A program made the position numbers and the translations under genes. A stretch of DNA of 64,000 nt. Source: Erinaceus europaeus. Lineage: Eukaryota > Chordata > Mammalia > Eulipotyphla > Erinaceidae. Position 1 is the first letter of the stretch, and every line of letters begins with the position of its first letter. The notes beneath the pieces were generated by a model that saw only the letters and a list, made by a program, of their open reading frames with translations, did not search any database and was not told the origin of the DNA. Shown here one piece after another: positions 42,294-52,186 of this stretch. The stretch lies in NCBI RefSeq assembly GCF_950295315.1, contig NW_026647649.1, forward strand, positions 1-64,000, written 5' to 3'.

Positions 42294-42447
42294 TTTTTTT
42301 AAAAAAAAGATTTATTTTTATGAGACCCAGAAAGACACCAGAGCCCTGCTCAACTCTGGTTTATGGCAGCACTGGGGCCTGAACCTGGGACCCCAGGGTC
42401 TAAGGCCTACAGGTCTAGTGCTCTAGCACACTGAGCTGTCCCCTCCA
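42294..42447 (-). mobile_element. SINE-C (antisense), head-to-tail with previous
   Basis: AAGATTTATTTTTATGAGAC, CCTGCTCAACTCTGGTTTAT, GCCTGAACCTGGGACC, CACACTGAGCTGTCCC. Two same-strand SINE-C copies in direct succession. Confidence 0.75.
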
Positions 42448-42946
42448 CCAGGTCTGTGTGTAGATATGACAGGCACACTGAGCCACCTGTCCCGCAGAAA
42501 CAGACTGCCTTCACTTGGTTAGCCTGGGTGCCTGACCACACAGGCTTCTCCTGATCCTGGCAGGGGCAGAAAGTGAAGTGACCCTCACTGTCGCCACAGG
42601 ACTCATTCCTGGCCGGCGTTGACAACTGAGACCCAAGGCTGCTTCTGGCTCCTGGACTCTCTTCCACTCTCTAATGCCAGGCCCATCATAATTCTGCAGC
42701 TTCCTCACCACCCCTTCCTTCCCCGCGTCTCCCGCTAACTTCACGGCTGTGTCTGGTATATGGGGAGGGGCTGGCTCCCATTGTATCTGGAGGCTCTGCC
42801 CACCACAGTGGGCAGCTGGAGTGGAGGAGCCGCCAGCCGGAAAATGGAGGCTGGGTGAAGGCACAGTTTCCAAAGTTGGGCCACAAGCTGCTGCTCTTCC
42901 TGGGACACTGGCCAGTGCTGGGCTTAGTGCCCTTGCAGATGCAAGG
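42448..42946. other. Unique GC-rich sequence
   Basis: Unassigned. A 160-codon minus-strand frame (42511-42993) lacks any recognisable domain and runs through the 22-bp repeat; not called. Confidence 0.4.
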
Positions 42947-43012
42947 CATGCTGGGAACGAGCAAATGACATGCTGGGAACGAACAGTAGGCATGCTGGGA
43001 TTGAGCTGGGAG
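42947..43012. repeat. 22-bp tandem repeat, three copies
   Basis: CATGCTGGGA starts at 42947, 42969 and 42991, exactly 22 bp apart. The first two copies share CATGCTGGGAACGA. Confidence 0.88.
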
Positions 43013-43110
43013 TGACGGGGTCAGGGGTCAGGGACCAGGCAGGCTAAGTGCTCCTGGTGCACTGAGCCAAGACCTGGGCAGACAACGGAGTGTGTATGAC
43101 CCTGGTAATG

Positions 43111-43216
43111 CCCCCTTCCCTTCCCTTCCCTTCCCTTCCCTTCCCTTCCCTTCCCTTCCCTTCCCTTCCCTTCCCTTCCCTTCCCTTCCCTCTCCTCTCC
43201 TTTCCTTTCCTTTCCT
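43111..43216. repeat. (CCCTT)n pentamer array
   Basis: About 17 CCCTT units, then CTCCT/TTCCT variants; one pyrimidine strand. Confidence 0.96.
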
Positions 43217-43299
43217 ATTTTTTGCTTTGTTTCTTTACTTCTCATTCTTAATTTTCTCATTCTTAATTGTGGTTAGTAGTTAGGTTTTTGGGGAGTCAA

Positions 43300-43345
43300 A
43301 ATTTATTATTATTAATTATTAATAATAATTATTAATTATTAACAT
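43300..43345. repeat. (ATT/AAT)n AT-rich repeat
   Basis: TTATTATTATTAATTATTAA pattern, partly palindromic. Confidence 0.85.
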
Positions 43346-43489
43346 TATTGTTCTTTACTGCTCCAGGGTTGGTACCTCAGTCCCTGTATTGTTCAAGGTC
43401 ATCTGTGTTTCTGTTAAGAGGTTTTCCCTGTTTCCAGAATGGTGTCGATTGCAAGTATAGGTTCTCTCCTCTGTCTAGTGAGAGAAGTA

Positions 43490-43585
43490 ATTGCAATATC
43501 AATTATTTTTCCTAGTGGTAGAGTGCAGGACATGCAAGTGTGAGGCCTCAGATTTGATCTTGGTACTGCATTTGCCAGAGTGGTG
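43490..43585 (+). mobile_element. tRNA-like SINE fragment
   Basis: CCTAGTGGTAGAGTGCAGGA (A-box-like) and AGATTTGATCTTGG (B-box-like), then GCCAGAGTGGTGCC. Related to the fragment at 13135. Confidence 0.5.
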
Positions 43586-43589
43586 CCAA

Positions 43590-43795
43590 ATTAAAATTTA
43601 TTTTATTTTATTTACTCATCTATTGGATAGCGACAGAGGGAGATCAAGAGGGAAAGGAGAGACGGAGGGAGAGAGAAAGACACTTGCAGCACTGCTCTAC
43701 CACTTGTGAAGCTTGCAGGTGGACACCAAGGGCTTGAACCCGGGTCCTTCAGCACTGTAAGGTGTGCTCAAGAGTGTGCCACCATCCCTACTGAC
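43590..43795 (-). mobile_element. SINE-B (antisense)
   Basis: TATTGGATAGCGACAGAGG, body, AGGGCTTGAACCCGGGTCC, and head end GTGCCACCATCCCTAC. Confidence 0.85.
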
Positions 43796-43835
43796 TCTGG
43801 TTCTCTACTCAGTTTTTTTTTTTAATTTATTTTAT

Positions 43836-44112
43836 CGGGAGTCGAGTGGTAGCACAGCGGGTTAAATGGACAAGGCACAAAGCTCAAGGACCCACCTAAG
43901 GATCCTAGTTCGACCCCCTGGCTCCCCACCCGCAGGAGAGTCGCTTCACAGGTCGTGAAGCAGGTCTGCAGATGTCTGTCTTTCTCTCCTCCTCTCTGTC
44001 TTCCCCTCCTCTCTCCATTTCTCTCTGTCCTATCCAACAATGACAACATCAACAACAATAATAACTACAACAATAAAACAACAAGGGCAACAAAAGGGAC
44101 TAAATAACTATT
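43836..44112 (+). mobile_element. SINE-A, with TSD
   Basis: CGGGAGTCGAGTGGTAGCAC head, body and CAACAATAATAACTACAAC tail. AATTTATTTTATC-like (43822-43834) and AAATTATTTTATC (44114-44126) flank it. Confidence 0.93.
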
Positions 44113-44121
44113 AAAAATTAT

Positions 44122-44303
44122 TTTATCATTTATTTGATAGAGACGGAGGAGAGAGGATGTAGCGAGAGGAGAGACAGAGTGGTGTCTGCAGCCCTGCTTT
44201 GTTACTTATGAAGGTTTCCCCTTGCAGTTGGGGACTGGGGGCTTGAACCTAAGTCCTTGCTCATTGTAACATGTGCTTAACAGGATGTACCACCCCCCAT
44301 TAA
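44122..44303 (-). mobile_element. SINE-B (antisense)
   Basis: TTTATTTGATAGAGACGGAG, GGGGACTGGGGGCTTGAACC, head end GTACCACCCCCC. Confidence 0.83.
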
Positions 44304-44722
44304 GCAAACAAATCTTCAAAGAGATCTATAAACTAGGGATAGATCTGAAAAAACAAACAAACAACAGTGCCGTTTTCCACAAGCTTGTTGTTGCTAGCAC
44401 GTGCAAGGATGAGCCTGTGTGCATTTGACGTGCTTTTCTGCTCTTGCTCTCTGAGTTCAGACTTCATCTGTTTGAGAAGCTGCAGATTTTTCTTTCCCTA
44501 CTGATGGCCGTGGAGGTAGACCACTAGCTAGACTCCACCTTGTACAAGTGTGTATGTGTGTGTGTCCTCAGGGCTGTTAGGGACTCGTTCATTTTGCAGA
44601 AGTGAAAACTGGTGCTCAGAGAGGAAAGCCGTTACTTGTTGGTTACTTCCCTCAGTTGCTTGTTTGGTGCTTGGCCTGGGCAGACTTGGAGCACGTACTT
44701 ATTAATTCAGCCAAGAGACAGA
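44304..44722. other. Unique sequence
   Basis: Short (TG)n near 44549; nothing else recognised. Confidence 0.4.
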
Positions 44723-44928
44723 GGGGCCGGGTGGTGGTGCACCCGGCTGAGCGCACATGTTACAGTGCGCTAGGACCTGGGTTTGAGCCCCCGGCCCCCA
44801 CCTGCAGGGGGAAAGCTTTGCGAGTGTTGAGGCAGGGCTGCAGGTGTCTCTCTGTCTCTCTCCCTCTCTATCTTCCCCATCCCTCTCAATTTCTGGCTGT
44901 CTCTATCCAATAAATAAATAAAAGTAAT
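44723..44928 (+). mobile_element. SINE-B, well preserved
   Basis: GGGGCCGGGTGGTGGTGCAC, B box GGTTTGAGCCC, body, CTGTCTCTATCCAATAAATA tail without a 3' module. Confidence 0.93.
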
Positions 44929-45071
44929 TGAGTTAACCAAGTCACGACACAGAGAAGAATCCAGGAACTCTGATAGGTTTGTGGCTGTCTTTTTCCTGAT
45001 ACCACCCAGGGTTCTGTGCATTTGGTGCCCAAATCCCTGGAGACCCGTTTCACTGGGGTTAGAAACAGAAT

Positions 45072-45220
45072 CATTTATTTATGTACTTATTTATTTATAT
45101 TCTTTTCATCCGAGTACTGCTTAGCTCTGGATTATGGTGGTGCTGGGGATTGAACCTGGGACCTCAGAGTCTCAGGCATGAAGACCGGTTGCATATACCT
45201 GCTGTGCTCTCTGCCACCCC
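45072..45220 (-). mobile_element. SINE-C (antisense)
   Basis: TACTGCTTAGCTCTGGATTA, GGGGATTGAACCTGGGACCT, and head end with TGCATATACCTGCTGTGCTC. Confidence 0.85.
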
Positions 45221-45734
45221 CAGGGATCTTTGTTAATGGGATGGATACATTGGATTGAATCACTTTCCACTGACTGGACTTCCTAGGCCTCTTCCCTTGG
45301 CCATGGCACTTTTTAATGCCCTCTACCATTCCTTTCACTTTCTGCCGCCCAACCTTACTGAAAAAAAAAAAAAAAAAGACGTAACTTTCCAACTCACCTT
45401 TTCATGCTGTTCATCCTGCTAAAATGAGGGCTTTTACTAAAGTAATCATGTAACGAAAAACCCTGCCCTCATGTAGATGTGGACGTGTACTGGCCTGGGC
45501 AGCCTTCAGTGTTTATTTAAATCAGAAACTGTGTGGCTTGTTGTTGTTTTGCTGTTGTTCCTCTCGGTTAAATCCAGTATTCCAAAGCTCATGTAACGCC
45601 TTGACTTCACTATCGCTTCTCCTCAGATAATTATAGGTTAGCATAATGTACCTATTGTTCTAGTCCACAAAGAAGCTCTGTCAGAGAATGATGGGATGGG
45701 ACTGGAGAGGGATACAGTGTGGATCTGGAAGGAG

Positions 45735-45737
<3 letters not shown>
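45221..45737. other. Unique sequence
   Basis: An A17 run at 45360-45377; no gene or other repeat recognised. Confidence 0.4.
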
Positions 45738-45770
<33 letters not shown>

Positions 45771-45884
45771 TGATGGCCTCACTACATCCTGGATTGTTTT
45801 TCTGATTCCTCCTCCTCCTTTTCCTTCTTCTCTTTCTTCCTCCTCCTTTTCCTCTTCTTCATCTTATTCTTCCTCCTTCTCCAG
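45738..45884. repeat. (TC)n and CTT/CCT-rich tracts
   Basis: A pure (TC)n run at 45738-45768 and a polypyrimidine tract at 45809-45882, separated by about 40 bp of ordinary sequence. Confidence 0.85.
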
Positions 45885-46125
45885 CTAGCTATCACGGGGC
45901 TTGGTACGAAGCCACTGATCCTGGTGGCCATTCTTTCCATTTAACTGGATAAAACAGAGAGAAATTGAGAGAGGAGGGGGGGACAGAGAGGGAGAGAGGA
46001 AGAGAGACCCCTGTAAACCTGCCTCACCACTTGTGAAGCTTTGCTCCTGCAGGTGGGGGCCTTGAACCCAGGTCCTCGTGTTTTGTACTATATGTGCTTA
46101 ACCAGATGCACCAACCGCCGGGCCC
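45885..46125 (-). mobile_element. SINE-B with 3' module remnant (antisense)
   Basis: GGGGCTTGGTACGAAGCCAC, AACTGGATAAAACAGAGAG, GGGGCCTTGAACCCAGGTCC, head end CCAACCGCCGGGCCCC. Confidence 0.83.
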
Positions 46126-46399
46126 CATTCCTTCTTTGGATCCTTATCTACCTCTGCCCTGCTCCCCCAGCGGCTGACCCTTTATACTCCACATCCAGTT
46201 GCTGCTTTTGGTCTCTCTGCATCTTCTCTTCCCGCTGGGTAGTGGGCACAGTGTGAAGGCTTCCACCTCAGAAGCAGAGGGAGGGTGTGGAAAGCAGTGT
46301 TGACAGTTCTTTCAGTGCACAGGCTTGAGGGCTCACAGATGTGCTCAGAGGTCACGCAGGCCAACACTCTTGCTGGACATGTTTGCGTTCCTCGTTGGA

Positions 46400-46559
46400 G
46401 CTACTGAGTGCCTGTATAATGACTCTACTGCTGCAGGCGTTTTTCTTTCTTTTTTTAAATTTTTTTTTATAGAGGGTGAAAGACACACACACACACACAC
46501 ACACACGGTGGGGGGGGGAGGGAGGGAGAGAGAGAGAGACAGAGAGGGAGAGAGAGAAG
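46400..46559 (-). mobile_element. Truncated antisense SINE plus (CA)n and GA tract
   Basis: GAGTGCCTGTATAATGACTC, TTTTTTTTATAGAGGGTGAA, then (CA)n at 46483-46506 and a GA-rich tract. The same left part occurs at 47391-47517, also joined to a sense SINE. Confidence 0.55.
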
Positions 46560-46812
46560 TGAGGGGTCAGGCAGTGGTGCACCCGGTCAAGCATGAGGTT
46601 AAGTGCAAGGACCTGTGCAAAGATCTGGGTTCGAGCCTCTGCTCCCCACCTGCATTAGTAACGCTTCACAAGCAGCAAAGCAGGTCTGCAGGTGTCTCTC
46701 TTCATCTCTCCCTTTCTGTCTCCCCCTCCTCTCTCAATTTCTCTCAGTCTTGTCCAATAAAATGGAAAAAAATGGCAGCCAGGAGCGGAGGATTCCTAGT
46801 GCTGGCACCTGT
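46560..46812 (+). mobile_element. SINE with 3' module, composite copy 1
   Basis: GAGGGGTCAGGCAGTGGTGC head, B box GGTTCGAGCC, CT body, GTCCAATAAAATGG linker, partial module (GGCAGCCAGGAGCGGAGG). Confidence 0.85.
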
Positions 46813-47390
46813 CCACTCCCTCTTTCAGCACAGGCTTGTTGAGTATTTGCTGTGGGACAAGTTCTGAACTAGAAGGTGCAAACAGCATCATCTTCTCGAG
46901 GCTTTTCAAGGTCTGCAGGGATTGTTAGGCTCTTGTGGAATCCGGGCTTGGATGATATGCTTAGGTTGTCTTTGGCGGCTAGAGACGGGTCATCATGGCA
47001 CCTCACCTCTCTGTTTCTTGTGATTCCCGCGAAGTATCTTGAACTGAAATCTCCCTTGGGGATTCGTATATAATACGTGTCTCACACTTTTCTCCCTTCC
47101 CTCATCTTCCCTCTCATTCTTACCAGGCCCTTCCGCATTGGGACTGGCAGTCATCTGTAGAAATGTTTCTGATTCTGGCCATAAGCACTCCCCCCCCCCC
47201 CCCCAGTAAGCCCCATAGACATCTGAACGAATGAATGACTGTCCTAGTTACCAGGAGCTTTGGGTGCTGCGGTTGTCAGAACTCATCCTGGGAGAGATAA
47301 GGCTTCAGGGAAGTCAAGAGACACAGGTCCCCGGACTGAGGTTCTGTGAGCACAAGTTTGATGCACACGGACCTTTTCTGTTTTATTTTT
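46813..47390. other. Unique sequence
   Basis: A (C)15 run at 47190-47204; no repeat or gene otherwise. Confidence 0.4.
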
Positions 47391-47912
47391 TTGACCGTGA
47401 GGCTTATGCTGGGTGCCTGCACAATGACCCCGCTGTTTTCTCCTCTCTTCTTTCTTTTTTATAGAGGGTGAAAGACAGAGAGAGAGATAAGAGAGGAAAA
47501 GAGAGATAAAGAGAAGAAGTGAGGGGCCAGGCAGTGGCTCACCCAGTTAAGTGCAAGGTTAAGTACAAGGACCGGTGCAAGGATCTGGGTTCGAGCCTCT
47601 GATCCGCAACCACATTAGAAATGCTTCACGTGCGGCGAAGTAGGTCAGCAGGTTTCTGTTTTTCTCTCTCCAATCCCCCTCCTCTCTCAATCTCTCTCAG
47701 TCCTGTCCAATAAAATGGAAAAAATGGCTGCCAGGAGCAGTGGGTTCCTACTGCCGGCACAGAGCCCCAGCAATAACCCTGAAGGAGGGGCGGGGGGGGG
47801 GACTTGCAGGGCTGCTGTTCCATTTTTGAAGCTCCCCTCAGAGCTCACAGGTGGGAACCAGGGGCTTGAACTTGGGTCCTTCATATGGCAAGAGATGAGC
47901 CATCATCCAGCC
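47391..47912 (-). mobile_element. Antisense SINE split by a sense SINE, composite copy 2
   Basis: GGTGCCTGCACAATGACCCC and TTTTTTATAGAGGGTGAAAG on the left. Beyond the insert, GACTTGCAGGGCTGCTGTTC, CCAGGGGCTTGAACTTGGG and CATCATCCAGCCC complete a recognisable antisense element. Confidence 0.65.
47518..47790 (+). mobile_element. SINE with 3' module inside composite copy 2
   Basis: GTGAGGGGCCAGGCAGTGGC head, B box GGTTCGAGCC, body, CCAATAAAATGG linker, module ending CCCCAGCAATAACCCTGAAG. Same family and same junction as 46560-46812. Confidence 0.87.
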
Positions 47913-48848
47913 CTGACATGAGGCCTTTTTCATTCTTTGAAAGAACCTGCCCCAGCTGTAATGCCTGTATTAAAGAGATGGTGGAAAATTACCTTCTTAT
48001 CTAACACTCAAATCTAGCTGTGTGTCCTGGATTCAGTCTTTCGGGGTGTGGTGGGCAAGGAGAGAAGTGTGGGCCAGCGCAGGGACCCTGCACCCTGTGG
48101 ACTTGAGGGGGAATGAGGTGGTGACTGCAGCACTGAGGTCCTGGGAGTGATGATGGGACAGTTCTCAGTGCCTGGCATTCCAAACAGGTTAGAAGACCGG
48201 TGACATTTGTGGTCTTTGGAGCAATCACCAGAGAGGACTAGCGTGCACGTGAACCGAGATAAAAGAATGGCTTTCAGCCTTGGTCCTCAAGGCTTGTATC
48301 TGAAAACACATTCTGTAAAAGAAACAAATGCACTCCCTTTGTATATATTTAGAAAAGACTCCAAATTCCTTCCTCCTGGTAAGTTAAAACAAACACCCAG
48401 AGCTGAAAGTCCAAGGATATTCAAAAGCGTAGCTCAGACCTGAGGATGCTGGACGCGTGGTTGCCATGAAAGGTGAAGGCTCAAGACTGTTCTCAACCCC
48501 AGCAATTCCTCTGGAACCCTGAGGGCTACGCAGACCTCCAAAAACCGTAGCAGGCAAACACCAGGAAGACCCCTGGATGTCAGCGCAGTTGAGAATGGGG
48601 GACTCAGGGAACTGATGAGCCATGATGAAGTCCCCCTTTACAGATGGGGAATCTGAAGCCCAGAAAACTCAGAGGTGGGTTTTCCTGTTCAGAGCCAAAA
48701 AGCAGGCTGGGAGCCCAGGTCTCCTGACTTGTCCCAGGTTGTGTGTGGTTTATTATGACTTCACACTCACAGTCTTCTTGTGGCTTCTGTCAAATAGAGG
48801 CGTGATAAAGTAGACACCACATACCCCTCTATTCTCTCTCTCTTCCTC

Positions 48849-48851
<3 letters not shown>
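47913..48851. other. Unique sequence, about 0.9 kb
   Basis: No repeat words; short open frames on both strands without domains. Confidence 0.4.
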
Positions 48852-48919
<68 letters not shown>

Positions 48920-48922
48920 TTT
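48852..48922. repeat. (TTTC)n microsatellite
   Basis: About 16 TTTC units; it adjoins the tail end of the antisense SINE-C on its right. Confidence 0.95.
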
Positions 48923-49385
48923 TTAAGTTTATTTATTTATTCATAAGAAATGATAGGAGAGGGAGTTGGGCGGTAGCGCAGCGGGTTAAGCACACGTGGC
49001 GCAAAGTACAAGGACTGGTGTAAGGATCCCAGTTCGAGCCCCCGGCTCCCCACCTGCAGGGGAGTCGCTTCACGGGCGGTGAAGCAGGTCTGTCTGCAGG
49101 TGTCTATCTTTCTCTCCCCCCTCTCTGTCTCCCCTCCTCTCTCTATTTTTCTCTGTCCTATCCAACAACAATGACATCAATAATAACTACAACAATAAAA
49201 CAACAAGGACAATAGAAGGGAATAAATAAAAAAATAATAATAAAGAAATGATAGGAGAGAGAGAAAGAACCAGAGAGAAAGAATCTCTCTGGTACATGTG
49301 CTGCTGGGGATGAACTTGGGACCTCATGCTTTAAGAGCTTTAAGAGTCCAAAGCCTTCTCCACTCTGCCACCTCCCAGACCACCT
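48921..49385 (-). mobile_element. SINE-C (antisense), split by SINE-A
   Basis: The tail side (TTTAAGTTTATTTATTTATT) is left of the insert. GCTGCTGGGGATGAACTTGG and CTCTGCCACCTCCCAG lie right of it. Confidence 0.78.
48962..49242 (+). mobile_element. SINE-A with perfect 17-bp TSD
   Basis: Head GGAGTTGGGCGGTAGCGCAG, B box GTTCGAGCCC, intact body and tail. AAGAAATGATAGGAGAG is identical at 48945-48961 and 49243-49259. A CTGT duplication expands GCAGGTCTGTCTGCAGGTGT. Probably among the youngest insertions here. Confidence 0.96.
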
Positions 49386-49512
49386 ACCTTCCTTCCTTCC
49401 TTCCTTCCTTCCTTCCTTCCTTCCTTCCTTCCTTCCTTCCTCCCTTCCTCCCTTCCTTTCTTTCTCCCTTCCTTTCTTTCTTTATTTTTTCTTCCTTCCT
49501 TCCTTTCTCTCT
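49386..49512. repeat. (CCTT)n tetranucleotide array
   Basis: About 15 pure CCTT units followed by CCCT/TTTC variants. Confidence 0.95.
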
Positions 49513-49760
49513 TTGCCTCCAGGGTTATCTCTGGGTCTTGGTGTTGGCATTATGAATCCACTGTTCCTGACAGCCATATTTTCCCATTTTATTTGACAGG
49601 ACAGAGAGAAATTGAGAGGGGAGAGGTAGATAGACAGGGAGAGAGAAAGAGAGACACCTGCAGACCTGCTTCCTCCCTGTAGGTGGGGAGCGGGGTCTCG
49701 AACCCAGATCCTTGCGTGGGTCCTTGTGCTTAGTACCAGGTACATCACTGCCGGGTCCTC
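49513..49760 (-). mobile_element. SINE-B with 3' module (antisense)
   Basis: TTTGCCTCCAGGGTTATCTC, TTTTATTTGACAGGACAGAG, GGGGTCTCGAACCCAGATCC, head end CACTGCCGGGTCC. A segment of the head is deleted (CTGCTTCCTCCCTGTAGG). Confidence 0.85.
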
Positions 49761-50152
49761 TCCTGTCTGTACTCTGGCCTCACAGGCCGTCAGTGACAGT
49801 CCTGCGTGCTCCAGGGCTGTCCGTTGGCTGAGAAACCTGCACTAGTACCTGTTTTCACTAACCAAGGCAGATTGGGAAAGAAGTCTGCTTTCAGGACAAA
49901 AGGTGAGGAGTCCCGAGAGTGTCCACTACTGGTTTTACAGTAGCCATTCTGGAGGTGGAGAGAACCCTGACTGCGGTAGTGGCCCTGCCACACTCCTCCC
50001 TAGAAATCCTGTTCTCCAGCATCCTGTGCGGCAGGTCATTCGGGGTCTTTTAGTCTGTGTTACTGTCACTTTAGGTTTTCTGTGTTATCTGCCGAACTTT
50101 GATAGGTTGTGCTTTGAACATGGGAATTGTAAAACTTTACTTTTCAGTTTTT
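49761..50152. other. Unique sequence
   Basis: No recognised repeat. A 230-codon frame starting at 49903 crosses into a SINE and a polypyrimidine tract; not called. Confidence 0.4.
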
Positions 50153-50330
50153 GGGGCCTAGGGTTTCATCCATGTGTGATTTCACTGCTCCCGGGCTGCA
50201 GCGTCATTCAGATAGAGGCCAGAGACAGGGGCAACTCCACCACCCCAGAGCTTTCTCGATGGTTCCAGGACTCGAACATGAGCCACATGCATGGCAAGGT
50301 AGGGGCAGTCCCCAGTGGGCACACTCCCGT
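50153..50330 (-). mobile_element. SINE-D (antisense)
   Basis: CATCCATGTGTGATTTCACT, GCTCCCGGGCTGCAGCGTC, GGTTCCAGGACTCGAACATG and a decayed head, as at 3850-4042. Confidence 0.55.
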
Positions 50331-50654
50331 GTGTCTGTTCTCTCCCCTCCCCGTCCTCCTCTCCCTCTCCCTCTCCCTCTCTCTCTCATCTCTTTCCCTA
50401 TTATTATTATTATTATTTTTGTCTAGATGGATGGGCTTTGTTGTTTCATTTCACTCTGTTACGGCCTGTGGCGTCTCTCATGGTGACGCTCTGCCTGTGG
50501 AGAGTAGGACTCACCTGCTGTTGTTTATAGGAGTCATTCTACTTGATTCTCAGCTGTTTCTCTTCCATGGTTTGCCCCAGTCCTATGCTTTCTAGCTTCT
50601 AGGACTGAGGCATTCAGCAGGGATGGTATCTACCATGGGGAGAGGTCATTACTT
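50331..50654. other. Unique sequence with simple repeats
   Basis: CT-rich run at 50340-50395 and (ATT)n at 50400-50417; otherwise unassigned. Confidence 0.45.
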
Positions 50655-51345
50655 TTTTATTTTAATTTCTTTATTGGGGGATTAATGTTTTGCAGTCGAC
50701 AGTAAAATACAATAATAGTTGACACACACACAACATTTCCACATAACAGTACAGTTCCCCAGTAGGTCCTCCTCTGCCATCATGTTCCAGGACCTGAACC
50801 CACCCGCTCCACCCCAGAGTCCTTTACTTTGGTGCAATACACCAGCTCCAGTCTAAGTTCTGCTGAGTGTTTTCCCTTCTGATCTTATTTTTCAACTTTT
50901 GCATGTGAGTGAGATCATCCCATATTCCTCCTTCTTTTTCTTACTTATCTCACTTAACATGATATTGTCAAGCTCTATCCAAGATGTGGTGAAGAAGGTG
51001 GATCCACCATTTTTTTTTATAGCTGAGTGGTATTCCATTGTGTATATAGACCACAACTTGCTCAGCCACTCATCTGTTGTTGGACACCTGGGTTGCTTCC
51101 AGGTTTTGGCTATTACACATTGTGCTGCTAAGAACATATGTGTACACAGATCTTTTTGGATGGGTGTGTTGGGTTCCTTAGGATATATCCCCAGGAGAGG
51201 AATTGCAGGATCATAGGGAAGGTCCATTTCTAGCCTTCTGAGAGTTCTCCAGACTGCTCTCCACAGAGGTTGGGCCCATTGACATTCCCACCAGCAGTGC
51301 AGGAGGGTTCTTTTGTCCCTATAATCAAGCAAAGGGTATATCTGG
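50655..51345 (-). mobile_element. L1, 5'-truncated, with type-2 3' UTR (antisense)
   Basis: On the minus strand, ORF2-derived sequence (51336 to 50892) continues into a short 3' UTR of about 230 bp ending CATTAATCCCCCAATAAAGA-like and an A-rich tail. The key value of this copy is that it ties the type-2 UTR to an L1 ORF2. The 5' end is truncated near 51345. Confidence 0.9.
50892..51336 (-). pseudogene. L1 ORF2 protein, C-terminal fragment
   Basis: About 148 codons remain open to a stop at 50892-50894. ORF2p is the L1 endonuclease/reverse transcriptase that nicks target DNA and copies L1 and SINE RNA. Only the C-terminal part is here, beyond the reverse-transcriptase domain. It includes the zinc-knuckle-region words LLHCWWEC and CTHMF, and also YDPAIPLLGIYPK and YTMEYHSAIKKN, all typical of mammalian L1. 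The codons left of 51330 read into non-L1 sequence. With no start codon, no N-terminal domains and no promoter it cannot act alone. The absence of internal stops suggests a fairly recent insertion. Confidence 0.9.
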
Positions 51346-51351
51346 GAAGCC

Positions 51352-51683
51352 AGCACTCCCCCCCCCCCCCCAGGGTTATTGCTGGGGCTTGGTGCCTGCA
51401 CCATGAATCCCCTGCTCCTGGGGGCTATTTTTTCCCTTTTTGTTTCCTTTATTGTTTATCGTTGTAGTTATTATTGTTGTTGTTATTGATGTCATCGTTG
51501 TTGGATAGGACAGAGAGAAACGGAGAGAGGAGGGGAAGACAGAGGGGGGGAGAGAAAGATAGACGCCTGCAGACCTGCTTCACCGCCTGTGAAGCGACTC
51601 CCCTGCAGGTGGGGAGCCGGGGACTCGAACCTTGTGCTTTGTGCCATGTGCGCTTAACCCGCTGCGCTACCTCCCAATCCCCG
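51352..51683 (-). mobile_element. SINE-A with 3' module (antisense), head deletion
   Basis: C-run, CAGGGTTATTGCTGGGGCTT, body, then GGGACTCGAACCTTGTGCTT: about 20 bp between B box and the next block are missing. AAGCCAGCACTCCC and AAGCCAGCACCC flank it. Confidence 0.9.
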
Positions 51684-51700
51684 AAGCAAAGCCAGCACCC

Positions 51701-52186
51701 CTTACCCACCCCGGCAGCTACTCTGCTTTATGGCCACTGGAGTGTTAGTTCGCAGTTCACTTCTTGCCCACTGGTGGATGCCTTTGCTTTCTGACTGCGT
51801 GGAGCAGAGAGACGCAGAGCGTGGTTTAGGGTGGCGTATCTACAGGGGCACTTGGCCTGGGTGCTTCTTTCCTGGTCTCTCTCCACGGGGCACTGCCTTC
51901 TGAGCAGAGACAGTGTAGCCCAGTGGCTATTGGCTGACTCTGACGATCCCCAGAAGGATTTATGCTCAGCTCTTTGTGATGACCGTCCAAGGCACATACA
52001 AGGGGCCTCTGATTCACACTGGAGCACACAGCACGTGGTTTCCGGAGCAACTGCCTGGACTGTGAGTGTGCACAGCCACAATCGGGAGCTCACGAGGTGG
52101 TTTGTGCGGACTGCTGACTCCATCCCAGGGTCAAGGCGATGTCTTTGGCCAGTGGCTCCTGGGCTTGAGCCTGTTCTCTGTTGCTC
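51701..52186. other. Unique sequence
   Basis: Unassigned GC-rich sequence between the SINE and the polypyrimidine tract. Confidence 0.4.

Noticed and set aside
42511..42993. 160-codon minus-strand frame in unique GC-rich DNA
   Set aside because: GC-rich DNA yields such frames by chance. No recognisable domain, and part of it is a 22-bp tandem repeat.
49903..50595. 230-codon plus-strand frame
   Set aside because: It crosses a SINE-D and a CT tract, with no domain and no exon boundaries.
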